Source of the DNA: JACVRW01 sp034664105
Lineage (GTDB): Bacteria > Actinomycetota > Thermoleophilia > Solirubrobacterales > Thermoleophilaceae
Length of the DNA stretch: 32,765 nucleotides
Reading direction: 5' to 3'
NCBI GenBank assembly: GCA_034664105.1
Contig: JAXDIH010000063.1
Coordinates: forward strand, 1 to 32,765
Positions within the stretch are counted from its first letter, which is position 1. Each line of letters opens with the position of its first letter. A program made the translations under genes and the position numbers. Shown here piece after piece: positions 21,766-29,629 of this stretch. The notes beneath the pieces are model-generated. The model ran no database searches. It had not been told where the DNA came from and saw only the letters and a list, made by a program, of their open reading frames with translations.

Positions 21766-23885
21766 ACGGTCAGGCCGCTCGGCTCGCGCTGGCGCAGCGC
21801 TTCGCGCAGGCCGTGCTCCACCTGCCGCGCCGCGGCATCCCACGACGCACCGGCGGCGAACGCCAGCCCCGCCTCGGAGCGCCGGGCCCAGCGCTGCTCG
21901 TCGTCCAGCAGGGCCTCGACGGCGTCGGCCAGCGCGAGCGGATCGGGCTCGGACAGCTCGACCGGCCCGTCGCGCCCGAAGGCAGCCTCCGGGCTGCGCT
22001 CGGCCAGGTCCACGACGGGCAGCCCGCAGGCCATCATCTCCTGCGGTATCAGCGAGTAGTTGGTGAGCGAGAGGCAGAGCCCGACGGTCGCCTGGTTGTA
22101 GCGCCGCGCCAGCTCGTCGGTCCCGACGATGCCGAGGTTCTCGTGAGGGAACGTGGTCTTCGCGGGCTCGGGGTCGCCGAACAGCACGATGCGGACGTCG
22201 GGCCGCCGCCGCCACAGCTCGTCGAGCGCGAGCAGCCCCAGCGGCACGGCCCGGCGCGGCGTGGCGTCGCGCGAGTAGAACAGGACGGTGCGCCGGTCGC
22301 GGTCCACGGGCAGCTGCTTGTAGACCTCGTGGTCGACCCCGAAGCGAAACCAGGTCCCGCGCCGGCCATAGCGCTCCTCCAGCAGGTCGCGCAGCCAGGT
22401 GCTGCCGCTGATCGGGAACATGTCGAAGGAGTAGGTGCGCTCGGCCCAGACCGAGAGGGCCGACGTGGCGAAGAACTCGCATTCGTGATCGTGCACGAGG
22501 TAGGCCCGGGCGCGGCAGAGCGGCAGCATCATCACGGGGTAGGCGGTCTCCCAGCCGGTCGCCACCACGACGTCCGCGCCGTACCAGTGGTCGAACTCCT
22601 TGAACACCGGCGCCGCCACCGGGGCGAACTCCTCGACGATGCGGCGGCGCAGCACGGCCGGCTGCTCCCAGGAGTGCACACCGAGCGGGTCGTGCAGCCA
22701 GATCGAGCAGGTGTGGCCCATGCGCTCCAAGCGCAGGAGGATCTGGAAGATCGAGTTGTGCCCGCCGCTGCCGCGCGCGAAGGGTGGGATCACCACAGCG
22801 ATGTGGAGCCGCTCGCGCTCAGACGTGCCCGGCGGCGGCTCCAGCAGCGGGGCAGGTCCCTTGCGGGACAGCTCGGCGATCTCCGACCAGAACGGGCGGT
22901 CCAGCGCCGGCGGCACGTGGTCGCCCGCCGGCGGGACGTGGTCACCCGCCGCGCCCGCCGCTGCCGCTGCCGTTGCCGGGCCGCGGCGCTCCAGCGAGAG
23001 CGCCCGCTGGAGCGGCCCGGGCAGCCGCCCGGCGCGCGAGCCGAGCGCGGAGAACACGCCGCGCCCCGTGTGATGCGTCACCGAGCGCGCCGTCCAGCGC
23101 GCCCGCTGCGCGGGATCCCAGCCCTGGGCGCGCATCCAGGCGCGGTCACCGGCCACCTGGCGCCGCACCGTGCCCGCGAGGCCCCGCGGCGAGATCGGCT
23201 CCACGTGGCCGATCGTCTCGCGCAGTCCGCGGTACTCGTCGAAGTAGCGGCGCATGAACTCGAGCGGGGTGTAGTCGTGGGCGTGGTAGACGGCGGCCCG
23301 CGGGTTGTAGACCTTGGCCCAGCCCGCCTCGAGCAGCGCCGCGCCCAAGGCCTGGTCCTCCGCGTAGTCCACGTCGGGGAAGCGGATCTGCTCCCAGCAG
23401 GCGCGCGCGTAACAGGCGTTGACGTTGGAGAGGAAGGCCGGATCGCCGTTGCGCTGGACCACCGACCGGCCGTTGGGCGAGAAGCCGGCGAAGAACTCGG
23501 TCAGCTCGCGCGCGATCATCGGGCTGGTGTCCTCCAGCGGCAGGTGCGGCCCGTACGCCGCCCCAACGCGCTCGGCCAGCTCGAAGGACTCCCGCAGCGC
23601 GTCGAGCCACCCGGCGACCGGCACAGCGTCCTGGGTGAGGAAGGCGATCAGGTCGCCCGAGGTGCGCTCGGCGCCGAGGTTGCGCGTGCGCCCGTGGCCG
23701 AACTCCTCCGGCGCGATCTCGATCACCTGGGCGCCGGCGGCGCGGGCCAGCTCGCGTGAGCGATCGCGCGAGCCCGAGTCGATCACCACCAGCTCGACCG
23801 GCCCTTGGGAGCCCACGCCGTCGAGCACGCGTTCGAAGAGCGGGCCCGCGTCCTTCACCGGTATGACTACGGAGACGGTCGTCAC
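21756..23885 (-). CDS. Bifunctional GT2-GT4 fusion, rhamnosyltransferase/WsaF-like
   Basis: 709 aa, GTG start overlapping the upstream stop (GTGA). Domain 1 (about 1-235) is GT2: VSVVIPVKDAGPLFERVL, VVIDSGSRDRSREL, FLTQDAVP in the DxD position, and YAEDQALGAALLEAGW; this FLTQDA pattern is typical of dTDP-rhamnosyl transferases. A helical, Ala-rich linker (about 260-335) contains a duplicated AGDHVPP. Domain 2 (about 345-709) starts LHIAVVIPPFARGSGGHNSIF and has YLVHDHECEFF, WFRFGVDHEVY and LSLTNYSLIPQEMMACGLPVV. That set resembles WsaF-type rhamnan-synthesis GT4 enzymes. Two linked transferases could add successive residues; sugars are inferred by resemblance only. Confidence 0.85.
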   Translation of the reverse strand: MTTVSVVIPVKDAGPLFERVLDGVGSQGPVELVVIDSGSRDRSRELARAAGAQVIEIAPEEFGHGRTRNLGAERTSGDLIAFLTQDAVPVAGWLDALRESFELAERVGAAYGPHLPLEDTSPMIARELTEFFAGFSPNGRSVVQRNGDPAFLSNVNACYARACWEQIRFPDVDYAEDQALGAALLEAGWAKVYNPRAAVYHAHDYTPLEFMRRYFDEYRGLRETIGHVEPISPRGLAGTVRRQVAGDRAWMRAQGWDPAQRARWTARSVTHHTGRGVFSALGSRAGRLPGPLQRALSLERRGPATAAAAAGAAGDHVPPAGDHVPPALDRPFWSEIAELSRKGPAPLLEPPPGTSERERLHIAVVIPPFARGSGGHNSIFQILLRLERMGHTCSIWLHDPLGVHSWEQPAVLRRRIVEEFAPVAAPVFKEFDHWYGADVVVATGWETAYPVMMLPLCRARAYLVHDHECEFFATSALSVWAERTYSFDMFPISGSTWLRDLLEERYGRRGTWFRFGVDHEVYKQLPVDRDRRTVLFYSRDATPRRAVPLGLLALDELWRRRPDVRIVLFGDPEPAKTTFPHENLGIVGTDELARRYNQATVGLCLSLTNYSLIPQEMMACGLPVVDLAERSPEAAFGRDGPVELSEPDPLALADAVEALLDDEQRWARRSEAGLAFAAGASWDAAARQVEHGLREALRQREPSGLTVQP
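22911..22952. repeat. 21-bp in-frame tandem repeat in the GT fusion linker
   Basis: Two adjacent 21-bp units (22911-22931 and 22932-22952) differ at about three bases and encode AGDHVPP twice on the minus strand. Confidence 0.8.
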
Positions 23886-24442
23886 CGAAGCTCGAGGACG
23901 TAGACGTCCGGATCGCCCTCCAGGTAGAGCGCGATGCGCCAGGCCGGCGTGGACTGGGCCAGCAGCGCGGCCGGCGTGACGCCGTCGGCCTCGAGCACCA
24001 CGCGGGCGCCGGCCGGCAGCCGGTCCCGCACCCCGTCGAGCTGGTCGCGCACCGCCGCCGTGCCGCCCTCCACTCGCAGCCAGGCGTCGCCGGGACGTGG
24101 CCCCAGGCCCGCGCCCTCGAGCGCGCCCCGCACCGCCCGCTCGCGGTCCTCCGTTACCCCGCGTCTCGTCGACGCCAGCTTCTCGGGGGCCCGCCGAGCC
24201 GCCTTCTTCAGCGCGCGCCAGCCGTCCGGCAGCAGCCGGTACACGGCCCGCAGCGCGCGCACTCCGGCGCGCAGCTCGCTGGCGCCGCGCCTGCGCATCA
24301 CCGAGTTGAGGTCCACGTTCCAGCGGTCGAGCCAGTAGCTGCGGTCCTGTGCGGCGGCGATGGCCGCGTTTGCCCGCGCCACCTGCTCGCTGCGCTCGCG
24401 CTCCAGCGCGTCGAGCCGGTCGCGCCCCGCTCCGTCGTCCAT
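23882..24442 (-). CDS. Coiled-coil protein of unknown function with FkbM-like C-terminal segment
   Basis: 186 aa. Residues 1-35 are highly charged with heptad-like spacing (DRLDALERERSEQVARANAA), suggesting a coiled coil. Then comes RSYWLDRWNVDLNSVMRR (about 31-48), a phrase I associate with tails of methyltransferases and glycosyltransferases in actinobacterial glycan loci. A basic stretch (about 65-95) follows. The last 70 residues run AWLRVEGGTAAVRDQLDGVR then RLPAGARVVLEADG, whose order of strands and VEG/GA positions resembles the end of FkbM methyltransferases (compare KIDVEGSEAKVLAGA of the gene at 5685), but no SAM loop is present. It lies between the ABC permease (1-bp gap) and the GT fusion (4-bp overlap). 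Function unknown. Confidence 0.65.
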   Translation of the reverse strand: MDDGAGRDRLDALERERSEQVARANAAIAAAQDRSYWLDRWNVDLNSVMRRRGASELRAGVRALRAVYRLLPDGWRALKKAARRAPEKLASTRRGVTEDRERAVRGALEGAGLGPRPGDAWLRVEGGTAAVRDQLDGVRDRLPAGARVVLEADGVTPAALLAQSTPAWRIALYLEGDPDVYVLELR

Positions 24443-24443
24443 C

Positions 24444-25283
24444 TCAGAGATTCTCGGCGATTCGGGGGGCCTCGCGCATGAAGACCCAGACACCGAGCAC
24501 GAATACGACCACCACGACCGCCAGCGGGATCAGCAGGCGCACCGACCCGCCGATGGCCTGGGCCGCCGTCGGGGCGGTCGGGTCGATCAGCGCGTGGCGC
24601 ATCTGGGTCAGCACCGCCGTGATCGGGCTGGCCATCGCCTCGCGCTCGATGTTGTCCGGGAGCGTCTCGGTCACGTAGATGACCGGCGAGGCGTAGAACA
24701 GCATCTGGAGGACGACCTCCCAGATCGGCTGCATGTCGCGGTAGCGCACGTAGAGCGCCGAGAGCAGCATCGTCACGCCGGTCGCGAGCATCACCAGCAG
24801 CCCGACCAGCGGGATCAGCTCCAGCCATGACCAGCGCGGCGTGATCCCCGAGGCGAACACGAACACGAACACCACGACCAGGTTGAGCCCCAGGTTGAAG
24901 AGCGCGTTGAGCGTCACCGACAGCGGGATCACCATGCGCGGGAAGCGCACCTTGCGCAGCAGGTTCTCGCGCTCCACGAGCGAGTTGACCCCTCGGCTGG
25001 TCGTCTCCGAGAAGAAGGTGAACAGCATGATCGCCGCGAGCAGGTAGACCGGGTAGTTCGCGATATCGGTCCCGAAGCGGACGACCTCGGTGAAGACGAA
25101 GTAGAGGACGCCGAACAGCAGCAGCGGTCGCATCAGCGTCCACAGGTAGCCCAGCGCCGACCCGAAGAAGCGCAGCTTGAAGTCGGTCGCCGCGAGCGTG
25201 AAGGTGAGGCTCCAGAAACGACGCAGGTCCCCGCCGAGCGCCGACGGGCGCGGGCGGGCGGTGGAGGCCGCCTCGACGCTCAA
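24444..25283 (-). CDS. wzm: Polysaccharide ABC exporter permease (Wzm/TagG-like)
   Basis: 279 aa from a TTG that overlaps the ATPase stop (TTGA). ABC-2 type membrane protein with six predicted helices. After a cytosolic amphipathic N-terminal region (RFWSLTFTLAATDFKLRFFGS), the characteristic LGYLWTLMRPLLLFGVLYFVF opens helix 1. VERENLLRKVRFPRMVIPLS (within about 107-127) is the conserved coupling segment of Wzm/TagG/RfbA permeases. LYVRYRDMQPIWEVVLQMLFYASPVIY (the RDMxxI and SPVxY pattern) is equally diagnostic. With the Wzt-like ATPase it would export a finished lipid-linked polysaccharide. The symbol is by family, not by proven substrate. Confidence 0.9.
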   Translation of the reverse strand: MSVEAASTARPRPSALGGDLRRFWSLTFTLAATDFKLRFFGSALGYLWTLMRPLLLFGVLYFVFTEVVRFGTDIANYPVYLLAAIMLFTFFSETTSRGVNSLVERENLLRKVRFPRMVIPLSVTLNALFNLGLNLVVVFVFVFASGITPRWSWLELIPLVGLLVMLATGVTMLLSALYVRYRDMQPIWEVVLQMLFYASPVIYVTETLPDNIEREAMASPITAVLTQMRHALIDPTAPTAAQAIGGSVRLLIPLAVVVVVFVLGVWVFMREAPRIAENL

Positions 25284-26515
25284 GCTCGCTCGACCTCGAG
25301 GTCGAAGGGCATGTCGATCACGCCGCCCGTGTAGTCGGGGGCCTGCACGATCACCGCGGTCAGGTCCTCCGAGTAGCCGTAGCCCTCGTGGCCGCGGGTG
25401 GCGTCGCCTACCGCGGGAGTGATCGTGTAGCGGCTCGGGCCGAGCCGGTTGTCGAAGCCGAACCGGATCGTGACCTGCTCGCCGGGCTTGAAGCGGCCCG
25501 TCGGCTCGGGCAGCGTCCTGGTGGAGGCTACGAAGATCGTGTGGCGCGCCTCGTTGCGGAACGTGAGGGTGAAGTCGGGGTTCTCCAGCTCGCGCGAGAA
25601 GGCCACCTGCATGCAGACCGTCAGGTACTCGCCCTGGCGCGACACCATCGCCCGCTCGCCGTCCGAGGTCTCGCACCACGCCGCCAGGATCTGCAGCGCG
25701 TCGCCGGTCTCCGTCCGGTCCTCCGCGACCTCCGGCAGCTGGCCGAAGTTGAGCTCCGAGTAGGTGCGCGTGATCTGCTCCGGCGCGCCCATGTCGGCTA
25801 TCCGGCCGCGCTCCAGCACGAGCCCGCGGTCGCAGAAGCGCTCCACGCTGCTCATGTCGTGAGTCACGAACAGGATCGTGCTGCGCTGGGCCTTCATGCG
25901 GTCGAACTCCGCGAAGCACTTCTGCTGGAACGCCGCGTCGCCCACCGCCAGCACCTCGTCGACGAGCACCAGCTCGGCATCCACCTGGATCGCGACCGAG
26001 AAGCCGAGCCGGACCGCCATGCCCGACGAGTAGTTCTTGAGCTTCAGGTCAACGAACTCCTCGAGCTCGGCGAACTCGATGATCTCGTCGAACTGGGCGC
26101 GCGCCTCCTTGCGCGACAGGCCGAGCATCGTGGCGTTGATCAGCACGTTGTCGCGCGCGGTGAGGTCGGCGTTGAAGCCCACGCCCAGCTCGATGAACGG
26201 CGACACGCGGCCGTTCACCTCCAGGTGGCCCCGATCCACGCCGTAGATCCCGGCCATGCACTTCAGCAGCGTGCTCTTGCCGCTGCCGTTGCGCCCCACG
26301 ATGCCGAAGAACTCGCCCCGCTTGACCTCGAACGTGACGTCCCGGAGCGCCTCGAAAACGTCGTAGCTGCGCGTGGCGAAAGGGTGCAGCGCGCGCTCCT
26401 TGAGCGTGGAGTAGCGCTGGTGCGGGAGGCGGAAGGCCTTGTCCACACCCTGCGCGGACACGGCCACCGGCGCGCGCTCCAGCGCGCTCGCCCGTGCCTC
26501 CGCCGGATTGGACAC
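25280..26515 (-). CDS. wzt: Polysaccharide ABC exporter ATPase with C-terminal glycan-binding domain (Wzt-like)
   Basis: About 411 aa from the GTG at 26515. The nucleotide-binding domain has Walker A GRNGSGKST (about 74-82), signature YSSGMAVRLGF (about 162-172), Walker B LVLVDEVLAVGD (about 182-193) and H-loop FVTHD (about 216-220). The 'YGVDRGHLEVNGRVSPFIELGVGF' region is typical of TagH/Wzt proteins. From about 265 to the end a beta-rich domain (DALQILAAWCETSDGE onward, then FTLTFRNEARHTIFVAST) matches the Wzt C-terminal module, which in studied systems recognises the modified end of the glycan before export. The start is uncertain: TTG at 26527 or longer forms are possible, but longer ones overlap the divergent gene. 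Confidence 0.9.
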   Translation of the reverse strand: MSNPAEARASALERAPVAVSAQGVDKAFRLPHQRYSTLKERALHPFATRSYDVFEALRDVTFEVKRGEFFGIVGRNGSGKSTLLKCMAGIYGVDRGHLEVNGRVSPFIELGVGFNADLTARDNVLINATMLGLSRKEARAQFDEIIEFAELEEFVDLKLKNYSSGMAVRLGFSVAIQVDAELVLVDEVLAVGDAAFQQKCFAEFDRMKAQRSTILFVTHDMSSVERFCDRGLVLERGRIADMGAPEQITRTYSELNFGQLPEVAEDRTETGDALQILAAWCETSDGERAMVSRQGEYLTVCMQVAFSRELENPDFTLTFRNEARHTIFVASTRTLPEPTGRFKPGEQVTIRFGFDNRLGPSRYTITPAVGDATRGHEGYGYSEDLTAVIVQAPDYTGGVIDMPFDLEVERA

Positions 26516-26537
26516 GGTGGCGGTCAACAGCGACCAA

Positions 26538-26543
26538 ACGCTA
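26538..26543 (-). promoter_or_regulatory. Possible -10 box of the ABC transporter operon
   Basis: TAGCGT on the minus strand, 22 nt before the GTG at 26515 and 10 nt before an in-frame TTG at 26527. This spacing would make the TTG nearly leaderless, so the box bears on the choice of start. Confidence 0.4.
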
Positions 26544-26569
26544 GCAGTGGCCTCGACCGTCACCTCGCC

Positions 26570-26575
26570 TATATT
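26570..26575 (+). promoter_or_regulatory. Putative -10 box of the second GT fusion gene
   Basis: TATATT, the most AT-rich hexamer near any gene start here, ends exactly 7 nt before the ATG at 26583. This fits leaderless transcription. Confidence 0.6.
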
Positions 26576-26582
26576 GCGCTCG

Positions 26583-28853
26583 ATGCCGGGCCCTTCGACT
26601 AGCACGTCCGTTTCGGACGCACGGTCGTGGGCGCCGTTCGCACGCGGTTCGGCGGCCGTTTGCATCCCCACGTTCGGCGCTTACGACGTGTTCGCCCAGT
26701 GCCTGCACAGCGTGCTGGAGCACACGCCCCCCGAGGTGCGCGTCCTCGTGGCCGACGACGCGAGCCCGGATCCGGCCATCGCTCGGCTGGTGGACGAGGT
26801 CAATGCCGTGCGCCCGCCCGGGCTGGCCGTCGGGTACCTGCGCCAGCCGAGCAACGTGGGCTTCGTGCAGAACGTCAACGACGCGCTGCGCGCGCTCGCC
26901 CCCGCCGACGTGATCGTGGTGAACAGCGACTGCGTGGTCACCCACGGCTGGTACGAGGGGATGCGTCGCGCCGCCTACTCGGACACCCGCGTGGCGACCG
27001 CCTCCGCGCTGACCAACCACGGCACGATCGTCTCCATACCGGAGCGCAACCAGCCGCTGCCGGGCATCCCGCAGGAGTGGGCGCTCGAGCACGCCGCGGA
27101 GGCGGTGCGCGCCGAGAGCACGGGCACGCAGCCCACCCTGCCGGCCGCCATCGGCCACTGCCTGTACCTGCGGCGCACCGCGCTCGACCTGGTCGGCGAC
27201 TTCGACGTGGCCTTCACCCCCGGCTACGAGGAGGAGGTCGACTTCTCCCAGCGGTGCATCCAGCACGGGCTCTCGCACGTGCTGGCCGACGACGTGTTCG
27301 TCCTGCACTACGGAAGCGTGTCCTTCAGGGCCACCGAGGACCCGGAGGCGCTGCGCCACCATCACCACGGGCTGATCGCCGCCAGGTACCCGTACTACGA
27401 CGAGTGGGTCAACGAGGTGGCGCAGGCGGACGACACGCCCCTGGCACGGTCGCTCGCCGCGGGGCGCCGGGCGCTGCGCGGCATGTCGGTCACGATCGAC
27501 GGGCGCATCCTGACGCGGTTCATGACGGGCACGCAGCTGCACGTGCTCGAGATCATCGTGGCGCTGCACGAGGCCGCCGACATCCCGATCCGGGTGATCG
27601 TCCCGCCGGACCTGGGCGACTACGCCGAGAACGTGCTGGCCGGCCTCGAGCGCGTCCGGCTGGTGCCGCGCGAGCAGGCCGAGACAGAGCCGCCGAGCGA
27701 CGTCGTCCACCGTCCCCATCAGGTGTCCTCGCACGACGACCTCGCGCTGCTGATGCGAGCGGGCGAGCGGCTGGTCGTGACCCAGCAGGACCTGATCGCG
27801 ATGCACAATCCCGCCTACCACGCCAGCTACGAGGTCTGGCGCGAGCACCGTGACCTCACGCGTCTCGCGCTGTCGGCGGCCGACCAGGTGGCCTTCTTCA
27901 CCCAGCACGCCCGCCGCGACGCGCTGCGAGAGGAGATCGTGGAGCCCGACCGGGCCCACGTGGCGCTGCTCGGGACCAACCACACGCTCACGTCGCTGCG
28001 CCCCGAGGCGTCCGCGCCGCGCGGCGCCGACCAGCTGGGCGAGCGGCCCTTCCTGCTGTGCCTGGGCACCGACTTCGTGCACAAGAACCGCGTGTTCGCG
28101 ATCCGCCTGCTCGAGGCGTTGAGGACCAACCACGACTGGGACGGGCGGCTCGTGATGGCCGGCCCTCACGTGGCCGGCGGGTCCTCGGCCGGCAAGGAAG
28201 CCGAGCAGCTGGTGACCAAGCCCTGGCTCACCGAGCACGTGATCGAGCTGGCCGCCGTCGACGAGGCCGGCAAGCGCTGGCTGATGGAGCGCGCGGCCGC
28301 AGTCGTCTACCCGTCGACCTTCGAGGGCTTCGGGCTGGTGCCGTTCGAGGCCGGCGAGCTCGACGTCCCCTGCTTCTTCGCCCCGCAGTCCGCGCTGGCG
28401 GAGCTGCTGCCCGAGGAGGCCGCCCTGCTGGTCCCCTGGGACGCCGAGGCGAGCGCCGAGCGCTGCGCCGCGCTGCTGGCCGACCCTGGCCTGCGCGAGC
28501 GGCACGTGGCCCTCCTGCGTCAGGCCGGGGCCTCGCTGACCTGGGACAAGACGGCCGAGGAGCTGCTCACGATCTACCGTGCCGCGGTCGCCGGGCCGCC
28601 GCGCGACGCCCGGCGCCTGATCGGTGAGGTCGTGGACCTCAACCTGCGGCTCCAGCAGATGGAGGAGCGCGGCGGCTACGACAAGTACTCGCTGGCGCTG
28701 GTGGGCCCCAGCGGAGCGCTTCCCGAGGACATGCGCCGGCCGCTGCTGGCGGTCGCCACGCGGCGAACGCTGCGGGCGCTGGTGTTCCCGCCATTGCGGG
28801 CGCTCTATGCGTTGCTGCGGATTTTCAAGCGAAAAGGGAGCGACCCGACGTAG
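26583..28853 (+). CDS. Bifunctional GT2-GT4 fusion glycosyltransferase
   Basis: 756 aa. Domain 1 (about 24-280) is GT2: VCIPTFGAYDVFAQCLHSVL, VLVADDASPDPAI, VGFVQNVNDAL, and VIVVNSDCVV as the DxD-equivalent, with GYEEEVDFSQRCIQHGL as the acceptor-side acid motif. Domain 2 (about 300-690) is GT4: MSVTIDGRILTRFMTGTQLH at its start, FLLCLGTDFVHKNRVFAIRL for the donor domain and YPSTFEGFGLVPFEAGELDVP for the E-containing donor motif. A charged C-terminal segment (DLNLRLQQMEERGGYDK) and a basic end (LLRIFKRKGSDPT) may hold it at the membrane. The ATG was chosen for its 7-nt spacing from TATATT. The TAG stop supplies part of the next gene's -10 box. Confidence 0.88.
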   Translation: MPGPSTSTSVSDARSWAPFARGSAAVCIPTFGAYDVFAQCLHSVLEHTPPEVRVLVADDASPDPAIARLVDEVNAVRPPGLAVGYLRQPSNVGFVQNVNDALRALAPADVIVVNSDCVVTHGWYEGMRRAAYSDTRVATASALTNHGTIVSIPERNQPLPGIPQEWALEHAAEAVRAESTGTQPTLPAAIGHCLYLRRTALDLVGDFDVAFTPGYEEEVDFSQRCIQHGLSHVLADDVFVLHYGSVSFRATEDPEALRHHHHGLIAARYPYYDEWVNEVAQADDTPLARSLAAGRRALRGMSVTIDGRILTRFMTGTQLHVLEIIVALHEAADIPIRVIVPPDLGDYAENVLAGLERVRLVPREQAETEPPSDVVHRPHQVSSHDDLALLMRAGERLVVTQQDLIAMHNPAYHASYEVWREHRDLTRLALSAADQVAFFTQHARRDALREEIVEPDRAHVALLGTNHTLTSLRPEASAPRGADQLGERPFLLCLGTDFVHKNRVFAIRLLEALRTNHDWDGRLVMAGPHVAGGSSAGKEAEQLVTKPWLTEHVIELAAVDEAGKRWLMERAAAVVYPSTFEGFGLVPFEAGELDVPCFFAPQSALAELLPEEAALLVPWDAEASAERCAALLADPGLRERHVALLRQAGASLTWDKTAEELLTIYRAAVAGPPRDARRLIGEVVDLNLRLQQMEERGGYDKYSLALVGPSGALPEDMRRPLLAVATRRTLRALVFPPLRALYALLRIFKRKGSDPT

Positions 28854-28856
28854 GAT
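28851..28856 (+). promoter_or_regulatory. Putative -10 box made from a stop codon
   Basis: TAGGAT begins with the TAG stop of the GT fusion and ends 8 nt before the GTG at 28865. Confidence 0.55.
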
Positions 28857-28864
28857 CGCTCCCA

Positions 28865-29629
28865 GTGAGCACCGCGACCCACGACCGAGCCCGCTGGTTT
28901 CGGGAGCATTTCGAGGACGCCGCCGACGAGATCCTGGATTTCCTCGGCGGCGCCGGGATCAAGATCGAGGGCCACCGCGTGGCCGACATCGGCTGCGGGG
29001 ACGGCATCATCGATCTGGGCCTGGCGCTGAAGGGTCGTCCCGCCGAGCTGGTCGGCTACGACCTGATGGATGTCGACACCGACGCCCTGACGGACGCGGC
29101 GCGCGCCGCCGGCGTGGCGGACGCCCTGCCCGAGGAGCTGCGCTTCGAGCGCTCCGAGCCGGTCTCCATCCCGGCGCCGGACGAGTCCTTCGACATGATC
29201 GTGACCTGGTCGGTGTTCGAGCACGTGGACGATCCGGTGGCGCTGCTCGGGGAGATCAGGCGCGTGATCAACCCTGTCGACGGCTGCCTCTTCCTGCAGC
29301 TCTGGCCCTTCTATGCGTCCGAGCACGGCGGCCATCTCTGGCCGCACTACGAGGGGCCGTTCCCTCACCTGCTCCGTGGCGACGAGCAGATCCTCAGCGA
29401 GATCGACGGCAAGCCGGCCACCGACCCGCGCCGTACCGCCGACGACGAGTACCGCTCGCTCAACAAGATCACGCTCGCCGATCTCCAGCAGGCCCTGACC
29501 GCCAACGACTTTGCCGTGGCGAAGCTGAAGCTGATCGCGAACACCGTCCACATCCCGCTCGAGCTGCGCGACCGGCCGCTCGCCGACCTCGGCATCGGCG
29601 GCGTGGAGCTACTGGCGACGCCGGTCTAG
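28865..29629 (+). CDS. Class I SAM-dependent methyltransferase
   Basis: 254 aa, GTG start. RVADIGCGDGIIDLGLA (about 38-54) is motif I; LVGYDLMDVDTDAL (about 60-73) ends strand 2 with an acid. FDMIVTWSVFEHVDDPVALL (within about 109-128) is the motif II region. The C-terminal half contains LFLQLWPFYASEHGGHLWPHY, a histidine-rich loop seen in a subgroup of methyltransferases from polysaccharide loci; these histidines might bind a metal, which is speculation. Its last 21 bp overlap the convergent methyltransferase gene. The preceding promoter overlaps the previous stop, so it can be read separately from the GT fusion. Confidence 0.85.
   Translation: MSTATHDRARWFREHFEDAADEILDFLGGAGIKIEGHRVADIGCGDGIIDLGLALKGRPAELVGYDLMDVDTDALTDAARAAGVADALPEELRFERSEPVSIPAPDESFDMIVTWSVFEHVDDPVALLGEIRRVINPVDGCLFLQLWPFYASEHGGHLWPHYEGPFPHLLRGDEQILSEIDGKPATDPRRTADDEYRSLNKITLADLQQALTANDFAVAKLKLIANTVHIPLELRDRPLADLGIGGVELLATPV

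Noticed and set aside
20694..23759. 1021-codon plus-strand open frame
   Set aside because: Runs through the end of the DUF2142 gene out of frame and antisense to the GT fusion. Composition is typical of shadow frames in high-GC DNA and no motif is present.
26516..26671. Longer Wzt-like ATPase start at 26671
   Set aside because: It would overlap the divergent GT fusion coding region by about 90 bp and include its promoter; the added residues are not part of the ATPase domain.
26541..28505. 654-codon minus-strand open frame opposite the second GT fusion
   Set aside because: No recognisable domain, and the plus strand encodes two well-defined glycosyltransferase domains.
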